From positions 55,682 to 119,681 of the forward strand of contig CACIKF010000004.1 of NCBI GenBank assembly GCA_902587165.1: a stretch of 64,000 nt of DNA, written 5' to 3'. The notes beneath the pieces were generated by a model, which saw only the letters and a program-made list of their open reading frames with translations, ran no database searches and was not told the DNA's origin. The DNA comes from Puniceicoccaceae bacterium. GTDB lineage: Bacteria; Verrucomicrobiota; Verrucomicrobiia; Opitutales; Coraliomargaritaceae. Both the position numbers and the translations under genes were made by a program. Positions within the stretch are counted from its first letter, which is position 1; each line of letters starts with the position of its first letter. Shown here in pieces: positions 45,183 through 53,234 of the stretch.

Positions 45183-46511
45183 ATGCCTCCTCTAAACCTC
45201 GACAAACAAGTCAGCCCAAATAGACCATCCAGTCTGCCTCACGTAGTGATATTGGGTGGCGGATTCGCTGGATTGGCAGCTGGCAAAGCACTCGCTAAAT
45301 ACCCAGTCAAAATCACCTTGATTGACAAAGAGAATCATCACCTTTTCCAACCGCTTCTTTATCAGGTTGCCACGGCTGGACTTTCTGCCGCCGACATTGC
45401 GCAACCTTTACGGCTTATCTTTTCTGGTCAGTCTAATTTAACTACATTGATGGATGAGGTAGTTGATTTTGATCTAGATGCTTCCAAGGTCCATTTAAGA
45501 TCTAAGACTCTTAGCTATGATTACATGGTCATTGCACTAGGTGTCACTACAGGATATTTCGGAAATCAACAGTGGGCTCAATTCGCGCCTGGTCTCAAGA
45601 CACTTGATGAGGCAACTGAACTTCGCCGTAGGGTTCTTACAGCTTTTGAACGCGCCGAACTAGCCAACGATTCAAATGAAGCTTCGCAGTGGTTAACTTT
45701 TGTTGTCGTCGGTGGAGGTCCAACTGGTGTAGAGCTGGCCGGAGCAATTGCTGAACTTGCCCAGCACGTTATGGCAAAGGATTTCCGACACATCGATTCA
45801 ACCAAGGCGGAAGTTCATTTAATCGAAGCTGGTCCAAGACTATTGAGCGCGTTTCCTAAGGGTCAGTCCAGTTATGCGCATAAACGTTTAACAAAAATGG
45901 GCGTGAGGGTTCACCTAAATGAACCGGTTAAAAGTGTCTCTGCTGATGAAGTCACCCTTTCCCAATCAGCGATATCATCAGGTACGATCCTTTGGGCTGC
46001 TGGTGTAGAAGGAAACTCTGTCGCTAACAATCTTGGTCAAGTTCCACGAGATCGCGCTGGTCGTCTAGAAGTGAATCCTGATTTGAAGCTACCTAATTTT
46101 GATAATGTATTTGTTGCTGGGGACTTGGCAAAAATGTCGGATTTTAAAGGCAAGCAAGTACCTTGTCTTGCCCCAGCGGCTACTCAGATGGGTCGCCACG
46201 CTGCGAAACAAATAGCGCGTGATTTAGCCGGGCGCCAACTGAAGCCTTTTATTTATTTCGATAAGGGCAATATGGCCACTATCGGACGTAGCAGTGCAGT
46301 GGCTAATTATCGAAAGATTTCAATTAATGGATATTTTGCTTGGGTCGCATGGCTCGGCGTACATCTTGTTTTTCTAATGGGTATGCGTAACCGCATTAGT
46401 GTTTTCCTTAATTGGGCTTGGTCCTATCTAGCCTGGCGGCAAGGCGCTCGTATAATTACCAAGAAATTAATCGGGAGAAGCGATGGCATAAACGCCACCA
46501 GCTCCAATTGA
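45183..46511 (+). CDS. ndh: Type II NADH dehydrogenase (NDH-2)
   Basis: A 442-residue FAD enzyme that passes electrons from NADH to quinone at the inner face of the membrane without pumping protons. The FAD-binding loop is VVILGGGFAGLAAGKAL, and DKENHHLFQPLLYQVATAGL is a hallmark of NDH-2. The NADH-binding loop is VVVGGGPTGVELAGAIAEL, and the second FAD contact is VFVAGDLAKM. The C-terminal part (WVAWLGVHLVFLMGMRNR) is the amphipathic or membrane-anchoring segment of the family. It is a single gene, followed 108 bp later by an unknown membrane protein in the same direction. Confidence 0.95.
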   Translation: MPPLNLDKQVSPNRPSSLPHVVILGGGFAGLAAGKALAKYPVKITLIDKENHHLFQPLLYQVATAGLSAADIAQPLRLIFSGQSNLTTLMDEVVDFDLDASKVHLRSKTLSYDYMVIALGVTTGYFGNQQWAQFAPGLKTLDEATELRRRVLTAFERAELANDSNEASQWLTFVVVGGGPTGVELAGAIAELAQHVMAKDFRHIDSTKAEVHLIEAGPRLLSAFPKGQSSYAHKRLTKMGVRVHLNEPVKSVSADEVTLSQSAISSGTILWAAGVEGNSVANNLGQVPRDRAGRLEVNPDLKLPNFDNVFVAGDLAKMSDFKGKQVPCLAPAATQMGRHAAKQIARDLAGRQLKPFIYFDKGNMATIGRSSAVANYRKISINGYFAWVAWLGVHLVFLMGMRNRISVFLNWAWSYLAWRQGARIITKKLIGRSDGINATSSN

Positions 46512-46619
46512 AGTCTTTTTGTTTGCGATATTAGTAAACAATTGCCAGTCATCGCAGACCATTTATTCGACTCCCTCTCCTTGGGTAGTTACAAAAGCCT
46601 AAACCTCTCCTATTAGATT

Positions 46620-47546
46620 ATGTTAACACGACTGGCATGCGCTTTTTCCCGTTTATCTGATTGGTCCCAAGAAAAGACTCTTTCAGAATCGGCACGTAAA
46701 CGATCTGAGCGATGGGTATTTTTTATCGCGCTAACTAGCTTCTTTGTGCACCTCGCTTTAATTGGCCTGAATTATCTAGGCATATTCGGGAATAATAGTA
46801 TCGATCTGCTGTCCGATCCAATCGTAGCCATTTACACCCCCTTTTCCTTTATATTAGTTTATGAAGTTTATCTTCTAATTTATTTTCTACCGGCTTCGAT
46901 CACACAGTATATAGCTAAGCAGTATGAAATAATTACCCTGATCGTCATTCGGCGTATATTTAAAGATATTTCTGATTTAGAACTTACCGCTAATTGGTTT
47001 CAAAATAAGGAGAACCTACAATTTACCTACGATATTTTTACTACGCTTCTGCTCTTCGCCTTGCTCTTCGTATTTTATTTGCTGATGAAAAAGGCTTTGC
47101 GCCCACAAATTAAAGCGCCTGATGCTGCCCTATCCCAATTTATCGCTATCAAGAAGCATCTAAGTGTTCTGCTTGTGCCAATCTTCTTGATCCTAGCTCT
47201 CTTTAGTTTCGGCACATGGTTTATGGACATGGTTCAATTTGATAATGAGTTGAGCGCACCTGGGGGTAATTTAAATAATGTCTTTTTTGACGACTTTTTT
47301 ACCGTATTAATTTTAGCAGATGTCCTGCTCTTGCTCTTCTCTTTTATCCACCGCCAAAGCTTTGCAAAAGTTATTAGAAACTCTGGTTTCATTATTTCAA
47401 CCGTTATGTTAAAGCTCTCTTTTAGCGCGACAGGACTACTGAATATTTCGCTCATCGTAGGTGCTGTTTTCTTCGGGGTCTGCATCCTCTTTCTCTACAA
47501 TCAATATGAACGACTCTCTCTAGATGCAGATCTACCTACTAAATAG
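46620..47546 (+). CDS. Unknown multi-pass membrane protein
   Basis: A 308-residue protein not matched to any family by eye. It has a soluble basic N terminus (about 1-30), then about seven hydrophobic segments (for example FFIALTSFFVHLALIGLNYLG, shown here only as FFIALTSFFVHLALIGL, IYTPFSFILVYEVYLLIYFL and LLLFALLFVFYLLMKK), and a charged loop with QYEIITLIVIRRIFKDISDLELTANW, given here as RRIFKDISDLE. There is no signal peptide cleavage site and no transporter motif. It follows the NADH dehydrogenase in the same direction with a 108-bp gap, so cotranscription is possible. An intact reading frame of this length and typical codon use support a real gene. Confidence 0.6.
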   Translation: MLTRLACAFSRLSDWSQEKTLSESARKRSERWVFFIALTSFFVHLALIGLNYLGIFGNNSIDLLSDPIVAIYTPFSFILVYEVYLLIYFLPASITQYIAKQYEIITLIVIRRIFKDISDLELTANWFQNKENLQFTYDIFTTLLLFALLFVFYLLMKKALRPQIKAPDAALSQFIAIKKHLSVLLVPIFLILALFSFGTWFMDMVQFDNELSAPGGNLNNVFFDDFFTVLILADVLLLLFSFIHRQSFAKVIRNSGFIISTVMLKLSFSATGLLNISLIVGAVFFGVCILFLYNQYERLSLDADLPTK

Positions 47547-47877
47547 TCGGATTCATGATCGCTCTATTTGTAAATTAAGAAGAACATATTTTTGATACTC
47601 AATTTATACACCCTTCGTTAATGATAAGTTAGACAAAAAAAGCGGTGGATGGACAAAATATATTAACCCTAACAGGGGTGAAATATTAAGATGAAAGTAT
47701 TCACACAAACCCAATCCGTTACGGTGAAATAAATTTGAGTGTATATTTGGTTAATCCATATATCTTCAATATTGAATCAAAAGATGAAGTAGCTTTGTTC
47801 TATCTCGTGCACAAGAATCCGGGATTGACTCAGGTATGACAGCCTCCTCTCTTCTATTTTTTAGTTTCTGACCAATT
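47547..47877. other. 331-bp leader region before thrS
   Basis: Apart from a 13-codon candidate leader peptide at 47691, no gene is supported. The 12-bp palindrome TTCAATATTGAA near 47764 and a CTTCA/TGAAG pairing around it could form a small hairpin, but no T-tract follows, so no classical attenuator is evident. Confidence 0.4.
47691..47732 (+). CDS. Candidate threonine-containing leader peptide
   Basis: A 13-residue open frame (MKVFTQTQSVTVK) lies 146 bp upstream of thrS. It has an AGGGG sequence about 11 bp upstream that could act as a ribosome-binding site, and three of 13 codons are Thr (ACA, ACC, ACG). Leader peptides rich in the cognate amino acid can control synthetase genes by attenuation. 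The enrichment is modest, no terminator/antiterminator pair is clear, and chance is possible. Confidence 0.2.
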   Translation: MKVFTQTQSVTVK

Positions 47878-49716
47878 ATGAAAGATATGTCCCCACTTGA
47901 GCAAATCCGACACTCTTGCTCGCACGTGCTCGCCACCGCAATTCTGCGCCTCTTCCCGGATACACAACTCGACATCGGTCCTCCCACAGAAAGCGGCTTC
48001 TACTATGACATTGATCTAGATAAGAAGCTCGACGCTACGGACCTCGAAGCGATCGAGCTTGAGATGAAGAAGGTGATCAAAGAAAACCAGAAGTTCACCC
48101 GCATTGAATGCTCCCGTGAAGAAGCGGTGGCTAAGATCAAAGAGATTGGTCAGGAGCGCTACAAACTGGGTCGTCTTGATGATATTCCCGAAGGCGAGCA
48201 AGTGAGCTTTTATCAAAACGGTGAATTTATCGACCTCTGTGCTGGATCCCATGTGGGCTACACTAAAAAAATCAAAGCTTACAAGCTACTCTCTATTGCA
48301 GGTGCCTATCACCGTGGTGACGAGAAGAATAAACAACTGCAGCGCATCTACGGAACCGCTTTCGCCAGTAAAGATGAACTTGCAGGTTACCTTGAGCGTC
48401 TCGAGCAAGCCAAAGCCCGCGATCATCGAAAGTTGGGCAAGGAGCTTAAACTCTTTCATGTCGACGAGGCAGTCGGTGCTGGCATGGTTCTTTGGACACC
48501 CAATGGAGCGGTCATTCGCCAAGAGCTACAAAACTTCATCGCTGAAGAGCTGAGCATGGCTGACTACGATCAAGTCTTTACCCCGCACATCGGTAAGCTA
48601 GGTCTTTACCGCACCTCCGGTCACTTCCCCTATTACAAAGACTCGCAGTTCCCACCAATCATCGAGCCAGGCACTGTGGATCGTCTTGCGCAGGAGGGCT
48701 GCTCTTGCGGCGATCTTTCCAACAAACTGGATAGTGGCGAGATCGACGGCTACCTGCTCAAACCAATGAACTGCCCGATGCATATCAAAGTCTTCGATAG
48801 TCAGCCCCACTCCTATCGCGACCTCCCTGTCCGCCTCGCCGAATTTGGCACTGTATATCGCTGGGAACAATCTGGCGAGCTCAATGGCATGACTCGTGTC
48901 CGTGGCTTTACGCAAGATGATGCGCACTTATTCTGCACTGAAGAGCAGATTGGTCAGGAAATCAAAGGCTGTCTCGACCTTGTTAAGCTCGTCTTCAACA
49001 CTCTCGGCATGTCCGACTACCGCGTGCGCATCGGCCTACGCGATCCTGATTCGACAAAATATGTGGGCGAGCCCGAAAAATGGGATAAGGCCGAGGAGGC
49101 ACTCCGCCAAGCGGCGCAAACTCTCGATGTCGACTACATTGAAGAGCCCGGTGAAGCTGCCTTCTACGGCCCTAAGATCGATTTTGTGGTCAAGGATGTA
49201 ATCGGTCGCGAGTGGCAACTTGGCACCGTTCAGGTGGACTATAATCTGCCTGAACGCTTTGACCTCAGCTACATCGGTGCGGACAATGAGAAGCATCGCC
49301 CCGTTATGATCCATCGCGCGCCATTTGGTTCGATGGAGCGTTTCTGCGGGGTGCTGATCGAGCACTTTGCAGGCAACTTCCCCATCTGGCTTGCGCCTGA
49401 GCAAGTGCGTATCCTACCAATGAATGACGAACTCGTGCCCCAAGCTCGCGAGATCGAAAAACTGCTAAAAGCCGCCAAGATCCGAGTCACGGTCGACGAC
49501 ATTGCTGACAAGCTAGGTGCTAAAATTCGCAAGTGTCATGTTGACAAGGTACCTACCTTCCTCGTCCTAGGGCGACAAGAAGCAGAACAGGGTCTGGTCA
49601 AAGTCAACTCACGCACCAATGCTTCACTGGAAGGCTTAAAAACACCTGCTGAGTTTATGGGTGAGTTACTGCAAAAAATAGCTGATAAGTCACTGCCCGA
49701 ACCAAAGAAGGATTAA
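47878..49716 (+). CDS. thrS: Threonyl-tRNA synthetase
   Basis: Charges tRNA-Thr. The 612-residue protein starts directly with the editing domain (HSCSHVLATAI, whose HxxxH motif binds the mischarged tRNA end, and GFYYDIDLD, FIDLCAGSHV) and lacks the N-terminal TGS domain present in the E. coli enzyme. The catalytic core has KPMNCPMHI (zinc-binding Cys), RWEQSGELNGMTRVRGFTQDDAH (split: GELNGMTRVRGFTQDDAH) and motif 3 around HRAPFGSMERFCGVLIEH; the anticodon domain begins near PIWLAPEQVRILP. An in-frame TGA just upstream rules out a longer start, so the missing TGS domain is genuine. It is a single gene with a 331-bp leader. Confidence 0.97.
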   Translation: MKDMSPLEQIRHSCSHVLATAILRLFPDTQLDIGPPTESGFYYDIDLDKKLDATDLEAIELEMKKVIKENQKFTRIECSREEAVAKIKEIGQERYKLGRLDDIPEGEQVSFYQNGEFIDLCAGSHVGYTKKIKAYKLLSIAGAYHRGDEKNKQLQRIYGTAFASKDELAGYLERLEQAKARDHRKLGKELKLFHVDEAVGAGMVLWTPNGAVIRQELQNFIAEELSMADYDQVFTPHIGKLGLYRTSGHFPYYKDSQFPPIIEPGTVDRLAQEGCSCGDLSNKLDSGEIDGYLLKPMNCPMHIKVFDSQPHSYRDLPVRLAEFGTVYRWEQSGELNGMTRVRGFTQDDAHLFCTEEQIGQEIKGCLDLVKLVFNTLGMSDYRVRIGLRDPDSTKYVGEPEKWDKAEEALRQAAQTLDVDYIEEPGEAAFYGPKIDFVVKDVIGREWQLGTVQVDYNLPERFDLSYIGADNEKHRPVMIHRAPFGSMERFCGVLIEHFAGNFPIWLAPEQVRILPMNDELVPQAREIEKLLKAAKIRVTVDDIADKLGAKIRKCHVDKVPTFLVLGRQEAEQGLVKVNSRTNASLEGLKTPAEFMGELLQKIADKSLPEPKKD

Positions 49717-49813
49717 GTTAGAGTGTCCAAATTGCACACTTTTTGCGATACTACGCGTAAAAGATATTTAAAAATAAATTAAACAGTCTGATTTTGTTCT
49801 TCTGTAATTGTCT

Positions 49814-51214
49814 TTATTGTGAATCTAGGTGCCAATCTGAGCCGTCTGCCATAACACTGGCATTGATTTTCAGTAATTTATTTTTAAGGCTTAATAACAA
49901 TTCGGGTCTATGTTTTGCCAAATCGTCCTTTTGCATGGGGTCGTTGTCGAGATCATACAGTTCAAAGTCTCGATACCCTCCCTCTTTGATAGTTGGTATC
50001 CAGGCTTCATTAAATTTTTCACCTTTAGAGAACTCATAATCCGGATAAGCCAATAAGCTATAGTTCCCGTCCCTTATCCCAACGATTTGCTTGGACTCTG
50101 CAAAATGCCAAAAAAAGGGTTGGTGTCGTTTAAAATTTTGAGGGGCTCCTGTAAGCAGGGGCTGTAAACTACTTCCATCCAAATGAATTTCTTCTGGCAT
50201 TTCATATCCTACGAAATCGCAAATAGTAGCCATCAGATCTACTAGACCCGCAGGCTCCTCAATTTCGATTCCTGATTTGATTTTAGCTGGCCAACAAAAG
50301 ATACCTGGAACCCTTAATCCACCCTGATAATTAGAACCTTTTTTACCTCTTAAAACACCAACTCGGTCTGACCTAAAACTACCATTATCAGAGGAATAGA
50401 CAATCAAGGTGTCCTCCATGAGATTATGCTCTTCTAAGTAGTGGAACAATTTTTTGATAGCACGATCAGTATTGTCAATTGTTCCTGAATAAAGGGCTGC
50501 ACTGTCTCTGCCAACCCCAGTGTCTCCATCTTTTAGATATGGGGATATACATTCGTCAGGAGCTGCCATTTTTCTGTGTGGTTCATGAAACCAAATATTT
50601 AAAAAGAAAGGGGATTCTTGCATCTGCATTTGCTTTTTTTTAAGCCAGTCGAGAGCATCATTAATTACGATGTGGCTGGAGTAACCTTCAGTTTTTCCTA
50701 TTGGAGTGCCATTCTTGATGAAATTGTAAGGGTTTTTATGATTTGGGGATGCATTGTTTTCCGTGAGGAACCAGTAATCAAAGCCGTGCTTGTCGGGAGT
50801 TGGTTTATTTTTATGCTTTCCATATGGCAGCCCTAGGTGCCATTTGCCAAAATGTGCTGTGGAGTATCCTTGTTCTTTTAAAACTTCGGGGATAGTGACT
50901 TCTCTCTCGAGCAAATGACTTTTTTGGCTGGGTTCATGCACCCAACTGTAAATACCTGTCCTTATGTGTTGCCTACCCGTCAACATGGTGGCTCTGGAGG
51001 GGGAACAAACGGCAGATCCGGAATAAAAAGTCGTAAATCGAGTCCCTTTTTCCGCTAGTGTATCAATCGCCGGTGTTTGAATGGGACCGCCATAACAGCC
51101 AAGATCTCTTAAACCAAGATCATCCGCGAGTAGAAAAATAATATTGGGATTCTTAGCGCACAAAGCTGTAGTGAATAAAAATGCTCCGTATAAAAAATAG
51201 TTTTTCGAAATCAT
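49814..51214 (-). CDS. S1-family sulfatase
   Basis: A 466-residue secreted sulfatase. The signal peptide is short (about 1-20, ending TTALCA). The metal site is LLADDLGLRDLGCYGG, the signature is CSPSR with Cys70 as predicted formylglycine, and FGKWHLGLP and YSSDNGSF follow. It also has HEPHRKMAAP, in the usual His/Pro-rich position. It lies alone between the housekeeping genes thrS (convergent) and a plus-strand operon, more than 5 kb from the other accessory carbohydrate genes, and may have been inserted separately. Substrate unknown. Confidence 0.93.
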   Translation of the reverse strand: MISKNYFLYGAFLFTTALCAKNPNIIFLLADDLGLRDLGCYGGPIQTPAIDTLAEKGTRFTTFYSGSAVCSPSRATMLTGRQHIRTGIYSWVHEPSQKSHLLEREVTIPEVLKEQGYSTAHFGKWHLGLPYGKHKNKPTPDKHGFDYWFLTENNASPNHKNPYNFIKNGTPIGKTEGYSSHIVINDALDWLKKKQMQMQESPFFLNIWFHEPHRKMAAPDECISPYLKDGDTGVGRDSAALYSGTIDNTDRAIKKLFHYLEEHNLMEDTLIVYSSDNGSFRSDRVGVLRGKKGSNYQGGLRVPGIFCWPAKIKSGIEIEEPAGLVDLMATICDFVGYEMPEEIHLDGSSLQPLLTGAPQNFKRHQPFFWHFAESKQIVGIRDGNYSLLAYPDYEFSKGEKFNEAWIPTIKEGGYRDFELYDLDNDPMQKDDLAKHRPELLLSLKNKLLKINASVMADGSDWHLDSQ

Positions 51215-51365
51215 CTACATATTCCTTATCTTATAATAATTCTAACGAATGAATCCCCTCTAATCGTTTATCTTTGGTGGGATAGATGAAACTTGTGAAG
51301 TTTCAATTACTTTGTCGTTTTTATTTTTAGAAGTTTTCTTTCAGATTTCCTAATTATACTGTCCA

Positions 51366-51501
51366 CATCTCATTGTTGATATATCTGTCGTGAGAAAATT
51401 ACTTTTCTCTTTGAAAGCAGAGGGCTTTCCAGAGTTAACCGACAGAGTAATCAATCTGCAGTGTTTCCCCAAAAAGCCGCTAATTTTCAGCGGCTTTTTT
51501 A
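51366..51501 (+). ncRNA. Candidate small RNA ending at an orphan terminator
   Basis: TATACT at 51355-51360 is a good -10 box and would start transcription near 51367; the -35 is poor. A perfect 11-bp stem with flanking A and T tracts (51471-51499) would end the transcript after about 135 nt. No open frame with a start of its own fills it. Without expression data this stays a guess. Confidence 0.3.
51471..51500. terminator. Bidirectional intrinsic terminator without a gene
   Basis: AAAAAGCCGCT (51471-51481) and AGCGGCTTTTT (51489-51499) pair perfectly around a seven-base loop and give a T-tract in both directions. It lies about 105 bp before the start of the next plus-strand gene and about 255 bp from the sulfatase start. 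Confidence 0.85.
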
Positions 51502-51605
51502 TTTTCCAGTCGCCACGAACGATTAAATGCAGTGACAAGAGCAAATGGGGTTGATTTTTAGAATCAAAGCCCACATTTTTTTCACATGCGCAGTAAGCGC
51601 AGTTT

Positions 51606-52334
51606 ATGAGCGATCCAAATTTCGACCATTCTGAAGGTGACTGGGAAGAGTTTTCCAGTGAACCCTACTGGAGTGAATCCCAGTGGCGAAACTATTTAAA
51701 AGGTTCCGACAAGGATACTGCGCGCTTCCTGTCGTTTTATAACAGCGTCAAAGACAAGCCAAACCATCTTGACGAGGTCGCATCCCTTATGGGCTGGGAT
51801 TCTGAGGACATGTCTATGACTGAAGATCTCAGTTTCATGGAAAACACCGAAAGCAATGAGGATAGTCAAAGTGATTCCATTGATACCAATCACTCAAACG
51901 AACTCGGTGACATGAATGATGGTGCTCCCTACACCCTTCACCGCCATCCTGTCTTTATTGTCACACGCTCGCTTTACCGCTATTTACACAAGAGCTGGGA
52001 GCATTTCATGCTTCACAGTCAATACGCCATTTCTCCCAAACTCAGCTGGGATTATGCGAATAGCCTGCATCTTGCTGAAATGAATGTTTTACTCTCTATT
52101 CAGGCATTAGATCTAGGGGATTTCGGTCTGTCTATTTGCCATCTTAAGAACAGCTTGAGTGCGCTCAATCAAACGCTACATATTCTTGATCAAGTCACAC
52201 ATTCCAATGCTGCCCTCCTCGATGGGTTCCGTGATGAAGCACGGATACGTATTTTCGACCTCCGTGAGCTTTGGATCCGTGTGCTAGGCGATTGTCGCCA
52301 TGAATGCCAGCGTCGCGCTGGTGAGCAAGATTAG
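51606..52334 (+). CDS. Unknown acidic protein
   Basis: A 242-residue protein not recognised. The first about 110 residues are strongly acidic and Ser/Asn-rich (WEEFSSEPYWSESQWRNYL, then MTEDLSFMENTESNEDSQSD) and look disordered. The second half is helical, with HRHPVFIVTRSLYRYLHKSW, LSWDYANSLHLAEMNVLL and a tetratricopeptide-like alternation of helices; it ends basic. There is no signal peptide or membrane segment. It is followed 32 bp later by another unknown gene and then by a PhoD-like protein, all on the same strand, suggesting an operon whose members act together. A DNA- or protein-binding role is possible but not shown. Confidence 0.6.
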   Translation: MSDPNFDHSEGDWEEFSSEPYWSESQWRNYLKGSDKDTARFLSFYNSVKDKPNHLDEVASLMGWDSEDMSMTEDLSFMENTESNEDSQSDSIDTNHSNELGDMNDGAPYTLHRHPVFIVTRSLYRYLHKSWEHFMLHSQYAISPKLSWDYANSLHLAEMNVLLSIQALDLGDFGLSICHLKNSLSALNQTLHILDQVTHSNAALLDGFRDEARIRIFDLRELWIRVLGDCRHECQRRAGEQD

Positions 52335-52366
52335 CCGCAGGTTCGTCATTTGCCCTCAAATTGCTA

Positions 52367-53188
52367 ATGAACTCTTTTCGTCGCTTTTTCTTTCGTATAA
52401 CGCACGCCAATCCTGAGCGCAAAGCAAACCGCTCGCTTCTAAAGAGAGCTAAAAGTGGCCATGTAGAGTCCTATCTAGTGCTCGTGGCCAATTACATTGA
52501 CCTCCCTATGGTCTATTTTGGTACTTCTACCCATGAGGACTTCCATTTGCGGCACGCACGCGTTGAGCAGGTCTTTATCGCGCTTTGGCAACATCTTCCT
52601 TTTGCGGAGCGTCTATCAGACTTCGAATATATGCTGGCCAGTGCACTGCTAGAAAATACCCCAAAATCAGGTGGCATCTCATCACCCGAAGCCCTTGTTA
52701 TTAAGCTTCGCCTTCTCGCTCCGAAAAACCGTCTCGCATTGATCGCTTATGAGTTTGAAAACTGGCCGCTTCACTGGGTAGCGCTTCTCCTGCGTATTCG
52801 TGCGCACTCCCTACATAGCTTACTCTCAGAAGCCCGCTGCGAACTCTGCGGCATAAGCTGGGAATCTTTAGCTAAAGAGGAGCGTGAATGCCTCGAAACA
52901 ATTAGCGCAGCGATGGATAAATCTCCAAATATCCGCACCAACAAATCCCTTAGTCGTCGGGTAGCATCCTATCCACGAGTCAGCCAGATTAAAGCACTTT
53001 GGTTAGAGCTTCGCCCTGAGCTTGTAGAAGTCCGTCACCGCTACCTACTAGAGACGGCCAAGCGTGAACAAGTGCTTGGGAACATCCTACAAGCCGTCAA
53101 AATTGCGCCGATGAATCAGCCCCCATTTGTCGACCGAGTTGTCAATACCGTGCATTTCGCACGCCACGCCAAGATCAAGGTCTCTTAA
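52367..53188 (+). CDS. Unknown protein, possible degenerate ECF-sigma-like region
   Basis: A 273-residue cytosolic protein. The frame is open from a TTG at 52361, but the ATG at 52367 is preferred. The first third (KRAKSGHVESYLVLVANYIDL through HARVEQVFIALWQHLPFAE, up to residue about 105) has the helical spacing and the VEQVFIALWQHLP segment that recall region 2 of ECF sigma factors, where a D-x-x-Q-E-V-F-x-x-L-W pattern is usual. The rest is helical and does not contain a recognisable region 4. A CELCG pair near residue 163 may be a single Cys pair. It sits 32 bp after the acidic protein and 46 bp before the PhoD-like gene. The sigma resemblance is weak. Confidence 0.5.
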   Translation: MNSFRRFFFRITHANPERKANRSLLKRAKSGHVESYLVLVANYIDLPMVYFGTSTHEDFHLRHARVEQVFIALWQHLPFAERLSDFEYMLASALLENTPKSGGISSPEALVIKLRLLAPKNRLALIAYEFENWPLHWVALLLRIRAHSLHSLLSEARCELCGISWESLAKEERECLETISAAMDKSPNIRTNKSLSRRVASYPRVSQIKALWLELRPELVEVRHRYLLETAKREQVLGNILQAVKIAPMNQPPFVDRVVNTVHFARHAKIKVS

Positions 53189-53234
53189 TCTGCTAACAAG
53201 ATGCCTCCAGTGGTTTTCCACTTTCCCCTTTTTC

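Larger units (their letters stand above)
51215..51605. other. 391-bp intergenic region
   Basis: Contains no supported protein gene. It must hold the sulfatase promoter (minus) and the promoter of the operon at 51606 (plus). In between lies a strong hairpin terminator that belongs to no annotated gene, hence the small-RNA candidate listed next. Confidence 0.5.

Noticed and set aside
48016..49532. Several 78-122-residue frames antisense or out of frame in thrS
   Set aside because: All overlap the fully supported synthetase and have no features of their own.
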